Part shown: positions 23,607 to 32,469 of the stretch, piece after piece
Position numbering within the stretch: position 1 is the stretch's first letter
Layout of the letters: each line of letters begins with the position of its first letter
Source: an uncultured Clostridia bacterium
GTDB taxonomy: Bacteria > Bacillota > DTU014
Reading direction: 5' to 3'
DNA length: 49,201 nucleotides
Assembly: GCA_900016865.1 (NCBI GenBank)
Contig: FIZI01000039.1
Coordinates: 1-49,201 of the forward strand
Translations under genes and position numbers: made by a program
Notes under the pieces: model-generated
Seen by the model: only the letters and a program-made list of their open reading frames with translations
Told to the model about the DNA's origin: nothing
Databases searched by the model: none

Positions 23607-23636
23607 CAAAAAAAGCGCCATCGAAATGATGGCGTC
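23607..23636 (-). terminator. Intrinsic terminator after spoVT copy 1
   Basis: CGCCATC/GATGGCG stem with a 5-base loop, then seven Ts on the minus strand: a textbook intrinsic terminator about 80 bases after the spoVT stop. Confidence 0.92.
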
Positions 23637-23714
23637 AGTCTGATGTCCGAAGCGTATGTTGAGGTCTTGACGTATCCTGTCTAGAGGCCAGGTCCAAACA
23701 CTATAGACTAAACC

Positions 23715-24278
23715 CTATTGCTCCATCTGGCGAGCCAGGAATCCGGCTGCGGTTTCTACGAGTTTGAGTTCCAAGGTCCCCATCGTCGCGTTCGGGTCGG
23801 TCGATGCAAGGACGACTGCCCCTATCGGGTCGCCTCCAGCCACTATGGGTGCAATGACCTCCGCAGTATAGGTCGCAGCATCGTCTTCTATGACCTCGCA
23901 CTCGCTGCATTCACCACTGCCCGTGCTGCTAAACATGAATGATCTGCGGCTGTCCATAGCCCTCTCCAGTGCTGGTGCTATGGGTCTATCTTCATAATCT
24001 CTCTTTGAGATCCCTGCTCCTGCCACTGCAACTATGACGTCTCTATCACTGATAAAGGCGTTATGCCCTGTAGCCTCAAAAAGTGAATCCGCGTATTCCT
24101 GAACAAACTCCCCTAGTTCGGCGATGGAGGAGTATTTCTTGAGAATCACCTCCCCCTCCCGGTCGACGTATATTTCCAGGGGGTCTCCCTCTCGAATTCG
24201 CAGGTTGCGCCTAATCTCCTTGGGTATTACCACCCGACCAAGGTCATCGATGCGTCTGACAATGCCAGTGGCCTTCAC
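23715..24278 (-). CDS. spoVT: Stage V sporulation protein T, copy 1
   Basis: SpoVT is an AbrB-type DNA-binding regulator of late forespore genes. The 187-residue product has the AbrB swapped-hairpin domain at the N-terminus (ATGIVRRIDDLGRVVIPKEI, then LRIREGDPLEIYVDREGEVI) and a C-terminal GAF domain (about 55-180) ending AAGFLARQMEQ exactly like Bacillus SpoVT. The chosen GTG at 24278 lies behind AGGAGAGG. It follows mfd as in Bacillus. A CxxC pair (ECSECE, about residues 123-128) in the GAF domain is an addition relative to the copy at 31286. Confidence 0.93.
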   Translation of the reverse strand: MKATGIVRRIDDLGRVVIPKEIRRNLRIREGDPLEIYVDREGEVILKKYSSIAELGEFVQEYADSLFEATGHNAFISDRDVIVAVAGAGISKRDYEDRPIAPALERAMDSRRSFMFSSTGSGECSECEVIEDDAATYTAEVIAPIVAGGDPIGAVVLASTDPNATMGTLELKLVETAAGFLARQMEQ

Positions 24279-24419
24279 CTGCACCTCTCCTCTGTTGTTC
24301 GCCAATCCAAGCAACAATCAAGCCTGCCTGATGCATCCTGAGAGTGTCCAAAAAAGACTGCCTGTGCTGGACTGACTGCAATGTCTAGAGATATTATGCA
24401 GCCTGTCCGGAGCTTTTAT

Positions 24420-27400
24420 TCAGCTTTGAAAAACCAGCTGCGGCTTCACCCGGATGTTCAATGCGTCCGCAACGTCCTCAAGGACATCGGTGATAAGCTG
24501 AACTTGAGCGATCGGTTCGAGTCCGTCGACCTTGACTCTCATAGACGGTTTTCTGCCGACGTTGAAAATGAGCCTGCGCCTGTACTTGTGAGCGATCTCC
24601 ATGATGCTGTTGGCGCTGAACTCGAGTCCGGCGTGAAGCCTAATCGTAACCTGATTGCCCTGCTGGACGATTGCAGCGACTCCCAGGGCTCGCGCGTACA
24701 CCTTGATTCGAGCTATGCCCACAAGACACTGGACAGCTTCAGGGATGTTGCCAAAACGGTCTCTGAGTTCGTTTTCTACATCGTCTGCGTCGTCTACAGT
24801 CTTAATTGAGTTGATTCGCTTGTAGACTTCGATCTTCACGCCGGGATCTGAGACGTAATAGTCCGGGATGTAGGCGTCTACGGCGAGCTCAATCGTCGGA
24901 TCCGGGAGTTGTTGGCGCTTAAGAGCCCCGCGCCTTTCTTTCACTGCTTCCTCCAGCAGTTTACAGTACATCTCAAACCCTACTGCAGCTATGTTGCCGT
25001 GTTGCTCAGGGCCGAGGATATTTCCTGCACCGCGGATCTCGAGGTCGCGCATAGCGATCTTAAACCCCGACCCGAGCTCACTAAACTCCCGGATCGCTTC
25101 CAACCGCTTTTCAGCCACTTCGGAGAGCATCCGGTCCTTTCGGTACATCAAATAGCAGTAGGCGACTCGATTTGACCGCCCCACTCTGCCTCGAAGCTGG
25201 TAGAGTTGTGCCAGGCCCAACTTGTCGGCGTGGTCGATCAAAATGGTGTTTACGTTGGCTATGTCCAGGCCTGATTCGATTATGGTAGTGCACACCAAGA
25301 CATCGAACTCTCGCTGCAAGAACCGCATCATGGTCCTCTCCAGGCGGCTCTCTGTCATCTGGCCATGAGCGACTCCAAACCTCGCCTCAGGAATCAGCCC
25401 AATGAGATACGCAGCTACTGCATCTATGTCCTCAACGCGGTTGTAGACGTAGTAGACTTGTCCGCCGCGGTCTATTTCCCTCAAGATTACCTCTCTGATC
25501 AGGTTTGGGTCGTGCTCAACCACAAAAGTCCGGACTGGGAATCTGTCTCTTGGAGGTGTGTTTATTACACTCATGTCCCGGACGCCAACCATGGCCATGT
25601 GAAGAGTTCGTGGTATCGGAGTCGCAGTCAGAGTCAAGACGTCGACTGTCTTTTTCATCTCCTTTAGCCGCTCCTTATGAGCGACTCCAAACCGTTGCTC
25701 CTCGTCAATAACCAGCAGGCCTAGGTCCTTGAAGCGAATATCCTTCTGAAGCAGGCGGTGGGTGCCTATGACGATGTCGACTTTGCCGTTCTTCAACCCG
25801 CGGATTATGTCTGCCTGCTCCTTGCGGGTTTGGAACCTGCTGAGCACTGCAATGTTGACCGGGTATCCGGTGAACCGCTCGGAAAACGTCGTGTAGTGCT
25901 GCTGTGCAAGGATCGTAGTCGGCACGAGCACCGCTACCTGCTTTTCGTCCATAATGCACTTAAACGCAGCCCTAATCGCGATCTCAGTCTTGCCGTAGCC
26001 GACGTCACCGCAGATCAGTCGATCCATAGGCCGACTGCTTTCCATGTCCCTCTTGACTTCCTCGATCACTCTCAGCTGATCGGGAGTCTCATCATGCTCA
26101 AATGCCTCTTCGAACTCATCCTGCCAAACAGTGTCCGGGGAGAAAGCATGGCCTTGGATTGCCTCTCGAGCAGCATACAACTGCAGCAACCCGTCCGCCA
26201 AGTCCTGCACGGACTTGCGCGCCCTTGCCTTGGTGCGGCTCCATTCGGTGCCTCCCATCTTGTTTAGCTTTGGGACGGCACCCTCGACGCCTATGTATTT
26301 CTGCAGCAAATCCACCTGGTCAGTTGGGACATACAGTTTGTCGTCGCCAGCGTACCTGACAAGAAGGTAGTCTCGCTTTGTACCTGCGATCTCCAGCGTC
26401 TCAACCCCGACATACCGGCCGATCCCATGAGCCACGTGCACAACCAGGTCACCGGCCTTCAGGTCGGTGTACGAGGTTATCTTCGCAGCTTCATCATCAA
26501 ATCTAAACCTGCGCCGCGCTCTTTTCCGCCCTTGTATTTCTGTTTCTGTAAGCACAACCAGATGAGCGTCATCAAAGATAAACCCGCCGTCAAGGTCTGA
26601 TGAGGTAACGACCACGGCTCCTCTTACCAGCGAATCGCGAAGGTCTTCTGAGTAAGCGCTTTCGACTTCACGTTCTCTGAACAGGTCGACGAGGCGGTTG
26701 CCTCGCTCCTTTGTGTTGACTACAACAAGCACGCGCTTGCGGTTCTGTTTCCATGCTTTGAGGTCTGCGATGATCTTGTCCAAGCTCCCCTGGTAGGCCG
26801 GAGGCGACTTAAACGCAAGCTCGCACCTGCCGCGCTGATGCTTAGAGGGCAGGCCTCTGGAAAGGAGAGCCAGGTTGAGGCATTGATACCTTTCAAACTC
26901 TTCTGAGACCAGTTCAGGTGCGAAATAGACCTCGGACTGACTCGGCAAGATCTTGCCCTGCTCAATCATTGTCACGTAGCTGCTTCGTATTTCCTTGGAT
27001 ATGCCGTCTATGGCGTCTGCAACCCTAATCGGTTCATCCAAGACGACCAGAGGATTGTCGAAATACGAGAGAATGCTGGCCATGGACCTCTCAAAATGAG
27101 ATGCGTACTCCTCCGCCAGGTCTGGTTCAGTGCCCTGCTCAATCGCAGCTATGTGCTCCTTGACTTGTTCCTCCAACCTCTCGGCTTGGGCGCCTCTCTC
27201 CATCTTGCGGAGCCTGTCGACAGTATGAGCGAGTTCACGCTTGATACGCTCCGCTGCAGCCTCGCCCTCATCCCTCTGGTAAACAAACTCACTGGCAGGA
27301 TAGAGGAACACCTCGTTGATCTGGCCTTCAGAACGCTGAGTTTCCGGATCAAACCTGCGGATTGACTCTACCTCGTCATCAAAGAACTCGATCCGTATCG

Positions 27401-27974
27401 GCTCTTCGTCTGCGATTGGAAACACGTCCACTATGCCGCCGCGAACGCAGAACTCGCCCTTGTTCTCGACTACGTCGGATCTCCTGTATCCCAAGTACAC
27501 TAGGCGACTGGCAATCTGCTCATGCTCAAACACGTCTCCCACACGCACCAACAGCGAAGCACTCAATAGATCACGCTTATCAAGTATCTTGCGCACGAGC
27601 GCCTTCGCCGGGATCACAGTGATCGGCAACGCTCCCGCCATGGCAGCCCTGATCACCGTCATCCTGTCCGCTGCTACATCCAAGCTCCGCAGCAACTCAT
27701 GGTGAGGGAGTATGTCGTATGCAGGAAATACTCCAATCGCGCTCTCGTCAATGAAGCATGACAGACGCTCAAACAGCCTGTCAGCCTCGTACTGGCTATA
27801 GGTCACAACGACCATGGGCCTGCCGGAAAGCGAGCGCGACAAAGCGGCCAGAAGGTAAGCCTTCTGGGTACCGCTGATGCCGCAGACCGACTGCTGTGGC
27901 CAACCATCGGCGATTCGCCTTACAATCTGCCTATAGGCATCAGTGTCAGAGATGTAGTCCAAAAGCGAGTTCAT
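24420..27974 (-). CDS. mfd: Transcription-repair coupling factor Mfd
   Basis: Mfd removes RNA polymerase stalled at DNA damage and recruits UvrA. The 1184-residue protein has the degenerate UvrB-like N-terminal module, the RNA-polymerase-interacting CarD-like domain (about 480-545, DLVVHVAHGIGRYVGVE), and the translocase with Walker A GDVGYGKTE, DEEQ box VIDEEQRFGV, TATPIPRTL, and QLRGRVGRS, then the C-terminal TRCF domain. Length is typical. Its ATG overlaps the pth stop by 4 bases, so the two are coupled; Bacillus has the fin gene between them, absent here. Confidence 0.97.
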   Translation of the reverse strand: MNSLLDYISDTDAYRQIVRRIADGWPQQSVCGISGTQKAYLLAALSRSLSGRPMVVVTYSQYEADRLFERLSCFIDESAIGVFPAYDILPHHELLRSLDVAADRMTVIRAAMAGALPITVIPAKALVRKILDKRDLLSASLLVRVGDVFEHEQIASRLVYLGYRRSDVVENKGEFCVRGGIVDVFPIADEEPIRIEFFDDEVESIRRFDPETQRSEGQINEVFLYPASEFVYQRDEGEAAAERIKRELAHTVDRLRKMERGAQAERLEEQVKEHIAAIEQGTEPDLAEEYASHFERSMASILSYFDNPLVVLDEPIRVADAIDGISKEIRSSYVTMIEQGKILPSQSEVYFAPELVSEEFERYQCLNLALLSRGLPSKHQRGRCELAFKSPPAYQGSLDKIIADLKAWKQNRKRVLVVVNTKERGNRLVDLFREREVESAYSEDLRDSLVRGAVVVTSSDLDGGFIFDDAHLVVLTETEIQGRKRARRRFRFDDEAAKITSYTDLKAGDLVVHVAHGIGRYVGVETLEIAGTKRDYLLVRYAGDDKLYVPTDQVDLLQKYIGVEGAVPKLNKMGGTEWSRTKARARKSVQDLADGLLQLYAAREAIQGHAFSPDTVWQDEFEEAFEHDETPDQLRVIEEVKRDMESSRPMDRLICGDVGYGKTEIAIRAAFKCIMDEKQVAVLVPTTILAQQHYTTFSERFTGYPVNIAVLSRFQTRKEQADIIRGLKNGKVDIVIGTHRLLQKDIRFKDLGLLVIDEEQRFGVAHKERLKEMKKTVDVLTLTATPIPRTLHMAMVGVRDMSVINTPPRDRFPVRTFVVEHDPNLIREVILREIDRGGQVYYVYNRVEDIDAVAAYLIGLIPEARFGVAHGQMTESRLERTMMRFLQREFDVLVCTTIIESGLDIANVNTILIDHADKLGLAQLYQLRGRVGRSNRVAYCYLMYRKDRMLSEVAEKRLEAIREFSELGSGFKIAMRDLEIRGAGNILGPEQHGNIAAVGFEMYCKLLEEAVKERRGALKRQQLPDPTIELAVDAYIPDYYVSDPGVKIEVYKRINSIKTVDDADDVENELRDRFGNIPEAVQCLVGIARIKVYARALGVAAIVQQGNQVTIRLHAGLEFSANSIMEIAHKYRRRLIFNVGRKPSMRVKVDGLEPIAQVQLITDVLEDVADALNIRVKPQLVFQS

Positions 27975-28576
27975 CGATCGGGCCTATCTGCCCCTCCTGT
28001 ACTCGAGACAAACTTCGAGTTAAAAGTGGACATGGCTGTCTCAATGCCGTCAAACAAGAACACCAGTGCAGCCTCGACAGCAAGGTCTATGACCTGATCC
28101 ACGACTGCGCGCTCGGAAATGCTGAACCTTGAGAGGACATGCTCGACAGCACCTCCGCCACTCGACATGGACGGCTGCCCAATCCCAACACGCAGCCTTG
28201 GAACGCCTTCGGTGCCCATGTGTGCCAAAACAGACTTCATCCCGTTGTGCCCGCCCGAACTCCCACCTGCTCTGAGCCTCAGTCTCCCCACAGGCAAGCT
28301 CATATCATCATACATAATTAGGAAATCCTCGGGGCAGACTCGCTGCTCACGCAAAAGCATGGGAATGATCTCTCCACTGCGGTTCATGTACGTCATTGGT
28401 TTGACGACAAGCACCTGGACACCGCGAACCACCGCACGCGCCAAAACGCACCGGTACCCGCTAGAGTACGTGGTGCGCAATCGCCTAACCAGCCGATCGG
28501 CAATGGCAAACCCTACGTTGTGCCTAGTCCCCTCGTATTCAGGGCCCGGGTTTCCGAGGCCCATGAGGATTTTCAC
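27971..28576 (-). CDS. pth: Peptidyl-tRNA hydrolase
   Basis: Pth releases peptides from peptidyl-tRNA dropped by ribosomes. The 201-residue enzyme has the family start GLGNPGPEYEGTRHNVGF with Asn9 and catalytic His19, KPMTYMNRSGE, the YDDMSLP motif with the conserved Asp, and SSGGHNGMKS. In Bacillus the same gene is spoVC and lies in the same order. It overlaps mfd by 4 bases and follows rplY by 15 bases. Confidence 0.97.
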   Translation of the reverse strand: MKILMGLGNPGPEYEGTRHNVGFAIADRLVRRLRTTYSSGYRCVLARAVVRGVQVLVVKPMTYMNRSGEIIPMLLREQRVCPEDFLIMYDDMSLPVGRLRLRAGGSSGGHNGMKSVLAHMGTEGVPRLRVGIGQPSMSSGGGAVEHVLSRFSISERAVVDQVIDLAVEAALVFLFDGIETAMSTFNSKFVSSTGGADRPDR

Positions 28577-28591
28577 TCAACCACCCCTGGG

Positions 28592-29227
28592 CTACTCGGC
28601 TCCGTCTGTTGACGCAGTCTCGGCCGTCTCAGCGTCCTCTGCGCCCTCTTCGCCTTCAATCGGCTCCGGAGCGATCTGCGGTGCGGATACACGAACCACA
28701 ACTGCTTCTGGGTCGTCCAGGACCTCGACATCCTCGGGGAGTTCGATGTCCGCTATTCGCTTGGAATCTCCGATCGCAAGCCCTGTGACGTCAACGACCA
28801 GCTGAGCCGGGAGCTTAGTTGCCACAGCCTCGACTGTAACTTCGTTTATCAGCTGCTCTAGGATACCGCGATCGTCTGCCTGGCGTCCTGTCACTGTCAC
28901 GGGCACAGCAACAGAGACTTTGTCCGAGAGCGAGATCTCCTGAAAATCGACATGCACTACCGATCCGCGCATAGGGTTTTTCTGAATATCCTTCACCATC
29001 GCGATAGTATCCGCGATCTCCTTGTCTTCCGACTTGAACCGGATAATCGCGTTTGGCGAGTTGTGTGCAAGAAATCTGTTGAACTCGAGTTCGCTCAAAC
29101 TGATTGGCCTGGCCGGCTTGCCATAACCATAGATAACCGCCGGTATTCTGCCTTGAGCTCTCAGCTTGCGACAACTGCCAGTTCCGATCCCTGCTCTAGA
29201 CTGAGCGCTGATTAGTGCTTCTCTCAT
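28592..29227 (-). CDS. rplY: Ribosomal protein bL25, long Ctc/TL5 form
   Basis: bL25 of the long type binds 5S rRNA; the Bacillus orthologue is general stress protein Ctc. The 211-residue product has the N-terminal 5S-binding domain (GTGSCRKLRAQGRIPAVIYG), the C-terminal beta domain (VSVAVPVTVTG, AVATKLPAQLVVDV) and an acidic tail rich in Glu and Ala. The ATG at 29227 has AAAGGA 8 bases upstream; the ATG three codons earlier lies too close to it. It lies between glmU and pth as in Bacillus, but prs, normally between glmU and ctc, is missing. Confidence 0.95.
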   Translation of the reverse strand: MREALISAQSRAGIGTGSCRKLRAQGRIPAVIYGYGKPARPISLSELEFNRFLAHNSPNAIIRFKSEDKEIADTIAMVKDIQKNPMRGSVVHVDFQEISLSDKVSVAVPVTVTGRQADDRGILEQLINEVTVEAVATKLPAQLVVDVTGLAIGDSKRIADIELPEDVEVLDDPEAVVVRVSAPQIAPEPIEGEEGAEDAETAETASTDGAE

Positions 29228-29267
29228 TGAAATCATCCTTTCGTCTGCAGAGATGAACAGAGTTACT

Positions 29268-30653
29268 TCAGGAGTGAGCAGAGTCCTTACCTGCCCGCCT
29301 GCTAACCCAGCCCTCTCTTACAACCTGCCTTGAGCGAGCTATGGCCAGAGATTCGTCAGGCACGTGGCGCGTAATAGTAGACCCCGCAGCCACGAATGCG
29401 AATCTGCCGACAGTTACCGGAGCAACCAGATTGGTGTTGCTTCCGATAAATGCTCCATCCTCGATAGTGGTCTTGTGCTTCGCTTTGCCATCAAAATTGC
29501 AGGTTATTGTACCTGCACCTATATTGACTCCTTCGCCTATGTCGGCGTCTCCGACGTAGGACAGGTGAGGAACCTTGCTACCCTTGCCCACACGCGACTT
29601 CTTGACCTCAGTGAAGCTGCCTATCTTGGCCCCATCCTCGATGCGAGACTCCGGACGGATGTATGCATAGGGGCCTACGTCTACGTCATGGCCTATTGTG
29701 CTGCCAATGACAGTCGATTGGTCTATCCGGGTTCTCTCTCCGATCTGCGAATCCACGATCCTGCAGCCCGTGCCTATGACACAGTTGGCGCCGATTGTCG
29801 TCGATCCCTCAATCAACACAAAGGGGTAGATCACTGTGTCCGCACCGACCTGTACATCCGAGTCAATGAAGGCCGTGTTTGGATCAATCATCGTGACTCC
29901 AGAGTCCATGAGTCTCCGCCTCACACGGTCGCGCATGATCCGCTCAAGCTCGGCCAGCTCCTTGCGATCATTGGCTGCTGCGACGTCAGTCGGATCGCTG
30001 ATTGCAAAGCATGCGATCTTTCCGCCTTCTGACTTGAGGACCGCCAGAGCATCCGGGAGGAGGTATTCCTTTTGAGCGTTGTCAGCTCTCACGTGCTCGA
30101 GCGCACGAAACAGCGCCTTGTTGTCGAATGCGTACAAGCCTGCATTGACTTCAGAGATCGAGCGCTGCTCAGCAGTTGCGTCAGCCTCCTCAACCACTCG
30201 GTCAAAATCCCCACTCGCAGTGCGAATCACGCGGCCAAACCCGGTAGGGTCTGGCAAGTTCGCCACTCCAACTGTAGCGACGCCTGATGACGCCGAATGG
30301 AACGATACAAGATCACTGATGGTACGCGCGCTTAGAGCAGCGTTGTCGCCGTAACAAACCACGGTGGGTCCGTCAAATCCATCAAGTAGATCTCTGGCCT
30401 GAAGGACCGCGTGTCCGGTGCCCAGCTGTTCACGCTGAAACGCGTACTCAACGCTATCGCCAAGGTAAGCCTGAACGGCCTCAGCCTTATGACCGACAAC
30501 TACGACTAGTCTTTCACATCGAGCCGACCTAAGAGCATCGACTACGTGGCCCACCATGGGCTTTCCGCAGACCCGGTGCATAGCCTTTGGTAGATCAGAC
30601 TTCATCCTCTTGCCGAGGCCAGCGGCAAGCACCACTGCAGCAAATCCACACAT
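29268..30653 (-). CDS. glmU: Bifunctional GlmU: glucosamine-1-P acetyltransferase / GlcNAc-1-P uridyltransferase
   Basis: GlmU makes UDP-N-acetylglucosamine for peptidoglycan and, in diderms, lipid A. The 461-residue protein has the N-terminal nucleotidyltransferase with AAGLGKRMKSDLPKAMH and the GYG-like CYGDNAAL segment, then the left-handed beta-helix acetyltransferase of hexapeptide repeats with HLSYVGDADIGEGVNIGAGT. The ATG at 30653 has AAAGGGGG 7 bases upstream; the frame could begin 6 codons earlier at a GTG. A sigma-A promoter lies just before it. Confidence 0.97.
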   Translation of the reverse strand: MCGFAAVVLAAGLGKRMKSDLPKAMHRVCGKPMVGHVVDALRSARCERLVVVVGHKAEAVQAYLGDSVEYAFQREQLGTGHAVLQARDLLDGFDGPTVVCYGDNAALSARTISDLVSFHSASSGVATVGVANLPDPTGFGRVIRTASGDFDRVVEEADATAEQRSISEVNAGLYAFDNKALFRALEHVRADNAQKEYLLPDALAVLKSEGGKIACFAISDPTDVAAANDRKELAELERIMRDRVRRRLMDSGVTMIDPNTAFIDSDVQVGADTVIYPFVLIEGSTTIGANCVIGTGCRIVDSQIGERTRIDQSTVIGSTIGHDVDVGPYAYIRPESRIEDGAKIGSFTEVKKSRVGKGSKVPHLSYVGDADIGEGVNIGAGTITCNFDGKAKHKTTIEDGAFIGSNTNLVAPVTVGRFAFVAAGSTITRHVPDESLAIARSRQVVREGWVSRRAGKDSAHS

Positions 30654-30672
30654 AGGCGTGCCCCCTTTCACA

Positions 30673-30701
30673 ATAATCCATTCTACATTTATTCATGTCA
30701 A
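30673..30701 (-). promoter_or_regulatory. Sigma-A promoter for glmU
   Basis: TTGACA (30701-30696), a 17-base spacer and GATTAT (30678-30673) on the minus strand give a consensus -35 and a 4/6 -10, ending about 20 bases before the glmU start. It lies just past the SASP terminator, so glmU is likely expressed independently of the spore protein gene. Confidence 0.7.
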
Positions 30702-30708
30702 AATACAA

Positions 30709-30746
30709 GGCAGCACAAAACCCGGACCGAAGTCCGGGTTGCTGCC
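30709..30746 (-). terminator. Intrinsic terminator after the SASP gene
   Basis: AACCCGGAC-TTCG-GTCCGGGTT forms a 9-pair stem with a stable tetraloop followed by TTTTG, and GGCAGC/GCTGCC arms can extend it across a small internal loop. It separates the forespore SASP gene from vegetative glmU. Confidence 0.85.
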
Positions 30747-30834
30747 TCTTGTTGCTACCGATCTGACGTTAGCGTCACAACACTGTGATGCCTCTTATCA
30801 GTTGGATCTCCGATAAGCTTCCTGCCTGCAATTT

Positions 30835-31104
30835 TTACTGAGGAGGTACGTTGCTGGTCAGTCCCTGCTGAAATCCTGTCCTAGCGGCATTCGCTGCCTG
30901 GCCTATCAGACTCTGCTCAGCAGCCAGTATCATCTGCTTCACCATGTTGCCGCCGATCTTCCCTGCCTCGTAGGTGGTAAGGCCGCCGTTATAGCCCTGA
31001 TTGAGGTTTATCCCAAGCGAGCTTGCAATTTCGTACTTCATTCTGTTGAGCGCTTCTTTTGCCTGTGGGACCTGTACCTGATTTCTGTTCTGATTCTGTG
31101 CCAT
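30835..31104 (-). CDS. Alpha/beta-type small acid-soluble spore protein
   Basis: SASPs coat and protect DNA in dormant spores. The 89-residue product contains both family motifs: ALNRMKYEIASSLGI (with the GPR protease-type site in EIASSLGI) and LTTYEAGKIGGNMVKQMI, with a Gln/Asn-rich N-terminus and glutamine-rich tail. The ATG at 31104 has TAAGGAGGGG upstream; the longer frame to 31140 has no family support. It lies between spoVT copy 2 and glmU. Bacillus sspF is also found near glmU, so this is a conserved neighbourhood. Confidence 0.95.
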   Translation of the reverse strand: MAQNQNRNQVQVPQAKEALNRMKYEIASSLGINLNQGYNGGLTTYEAGKIGGNMVKQMILAAEQSLIGQAANAARTGFQQGLTSNVPPQ

Positions 31105-31285
31105 CGCAAGTTTCCCCTCCTTACAGCCTTGCTGAGTCACACTTATACTCTCTCCGAGACGTCAACTTCGATGCTAGTAACCCGCTGGTCAGTTCGGAAC
31201 CGGAGACCTACACTGGCTTCAGAGAATCACGATGGATAAGTCTGCTTAGCTGGCCCAACTGCTCGGTTTTGTTGGCATGCGTCAC

Positions 31286-31813
31286 TCACTCGAGCTGTTT
31301 TGCGAGAAATCCGGCTGCTGTATCAGCCAGCTTGACCTCGACATCACCCATCTGGCCTTCCTTGGCAATGAGAATGATTACGCCCTCTACGTCGCCATCT
31401 CTGACTATAGGTGATACTACCTGGCTGCTGAACTCCGTGCCCTCGATTGCTGGGCTTTCGTTTGGATTGTTAAAGATAAAAGTCCGCCCTTCTTTCATCA
31501 TCTTTTCGCAAGCCTCGGTCAAGCGCTTGTTCTTGAATGAGCGCCTGGGTGCACCTCCAACCGCCACAATTTCGTCTTGGTCTGCAATAATAGCTATATG
31601 ACCCGTTGTCTCCGCCAGAGAGTCTGCGTACTCCTGGGCGAAGTAGCTTAGATCTACCATTGGCGAGTATTTTTTCAAGATCACCTCGCCGCCTCTATCT
31701 GTAAAGATCTCAAGCGGGTCGCCCTCGCGTATCCGGAGCGTACGCCTAATCTCTTTTGGAATCACGACGCGTCCCAGGTCATCGATTCTGCGAACAATTC
31801 CTGTTGCTTTCAT
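31286..31813 (-). CDS. spoVT: Stage V sporulation protein T, copy 2
   Basis: A second full SpoVT: AbrB domain starting MKATGIVRRIDDLGRVVIPK, nearly identical over the first 50 residues to the copy at 23715, then a GAF domain that differs much more, ending AAGFLAKQLE. It is 175 residues, close to Bacillus SpoVT (178). The ATG at 31813 has AAGGAGGGAG upstream; the longer frame is rejected. The matching DNA-binding domains predict shared target sites, while the divergent GAF domains suggest different input signals. It sits directly upstream of the SASP gene, a typical SpoVT target in Bacillus. Confidence 0.93.
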   Translation of the reverse strand: MKATGIVRRIDDLGRVVIPKEIRRTLRIREGDPLEIFTDRGGEVILKKYSPMVDLSYFAQEYADSLAETTGHIAIIADQDEIVAVGGAPRRSFKNKRLTEACEKMMKEGRTFIFNNPNESPAIEGTEFSSQVVSPIVRDGDVEGVIILIAKEGQMGDVEVKLADTAAGFLAKQLE

Positions 31814-31838
31814 GTGAGACTCCCTCCTTCTCAACCAT

Positions 31839-31868
31839 TAGACTGCCAGAAAGCACCTATAGATATGC
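31839..31868 (-). promoter_or_regulatory. Candidate forespore sigma-G-like promoter of spoVT copy 2
   Basis: GCATA (31868-31864), 18 bases, then CAGTCTA (31845-31839) on the minus strand resemble the sigma-G consensus (G[AC]ATA, 17-18, CATnnTA) with one mismatch in the -10. It would start transcription about 20 bases before the ATG. Bacillus spoVT is sigma-G dependent, which supports the reading; TTGCGC-17-TATAGG overlapping it is a sigma-A alternative. Confidence 0.4.
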
Positions 31869-31879
31869 AGCATCTGCCG

Positions 31880-31916
31880 CGCAAACAAATAAGAGGCCTC
31901 GGTCACCCGAAGCCTC
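31880..31916 (-). terminator. Intrinsic terminator after the ACT-domain gene
   Basis: GAGGCTTCGG/CCGAGGCCTC stem (one G-U pair) with a GTGA loop, followed by TTATTTGTTT on the minus strand. It ends the paaK-ACT transcript before spoVT copy 2. Confidence 0.82.
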
Positions 31917-31977
31917 AGACTCTGAGATACTCTCAGTCCACATGTTCTGAACACGCTGGTTAGCTCAAAGAGGAAGT

Positions 31978-32409
31978 CTAGATGCGATAAACATCATCAC
32001 CGCTCAGCAGCTTCATACCGCGAGCTGTCAATGCGGTTATCGCCTCATCAAGTTGTTCGACCCTAAACACAACTACAGCATGCTCCTCGGACTGTGTAAC
32101 AAACGCATACATGTACTCGATGTTGATGTCCGACTCGCCCAAAGCCTCAACCACTGCAGCCAGTCCTCCAGGCCTATCTGGCATCTGAACCGCGATTACG
32201 TCAGTCAGGCTGACTGTGAACCCGGCGTCTCTCAAGACGGTCACTGCCTGTTCGGGGCTGTCGACAATCAGCCTCAAAATGCCGAAGTCGGAAGTATCAG
32301 CTATTGACAGGGCCCGAATGTTGATTTTGCTGTCTCCTAGGATCTTCGCGACGTCAGCGAGACGACCCGACTTGTTTTCGAGAAACACGGAGATCTGTGA
32401 GACTCTCAC
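31978..32409 (-). CDS. Tandem ACT-domain protein linked to paaK
   Basis: The 143-residue product consists of two ACT domains (QISVFLENKSGRLADVAKIL and ITAVQMPDRPGGLAAVVEAL-like VIAVQMPDRPGGLAAVVEAL), each a small-molecule binding fold usually sensing amino acids. The GTG at 32409 has GGGAGGGG 6 bases upstream and is preferred to the ATG at 32436. This kind of protein commonly accompanies paaK in anaerobes, and is thought to respond to aromatic amino acids or their breakdown products; no catalytic domain is present. Confidence 0.88.
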   Translation of the reverse strand: MRVSQISVFLENKSGRLADVAKILGDSKINIRALSIADTSDFGILRLIVDSPEQAVTVLRDAGFTVSLTDVIAVQMPDRPGGLAAVVEALGESDINIEYMYAFVTQSEEHAVVVFRVEQLDEAITALTARGMKLLSGDDVYRI

Positions 32410-32469
32410 TCTGCTCCCCTCCCTCTTTTTTTTCACAAATGGCCGACAACAACTGAGTCTTGAGACAAC

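Noticed and set aside
24511-24530. Possible tRNA T-loop (GGTTCGAGTCC)
   Set aside because: It lies in frame inside mfd and no cloverleaf can be formed around it; no other tRNA-like stretch was found.
29364-30032. Plus-strand open frame of 222 codons opposite glmU
   Set aside because: Antisense to the hexapeptide-repeat region of glmU, whose periodic codons create open frames on the other strand.
30764-30777. Small palindrome TGACGTTAGCGTCA after the SASP gene
   Set aside because: Only a 5-bp stem, not followed by Ts, and a much better terminator lies 18 bases further on; probably chance.
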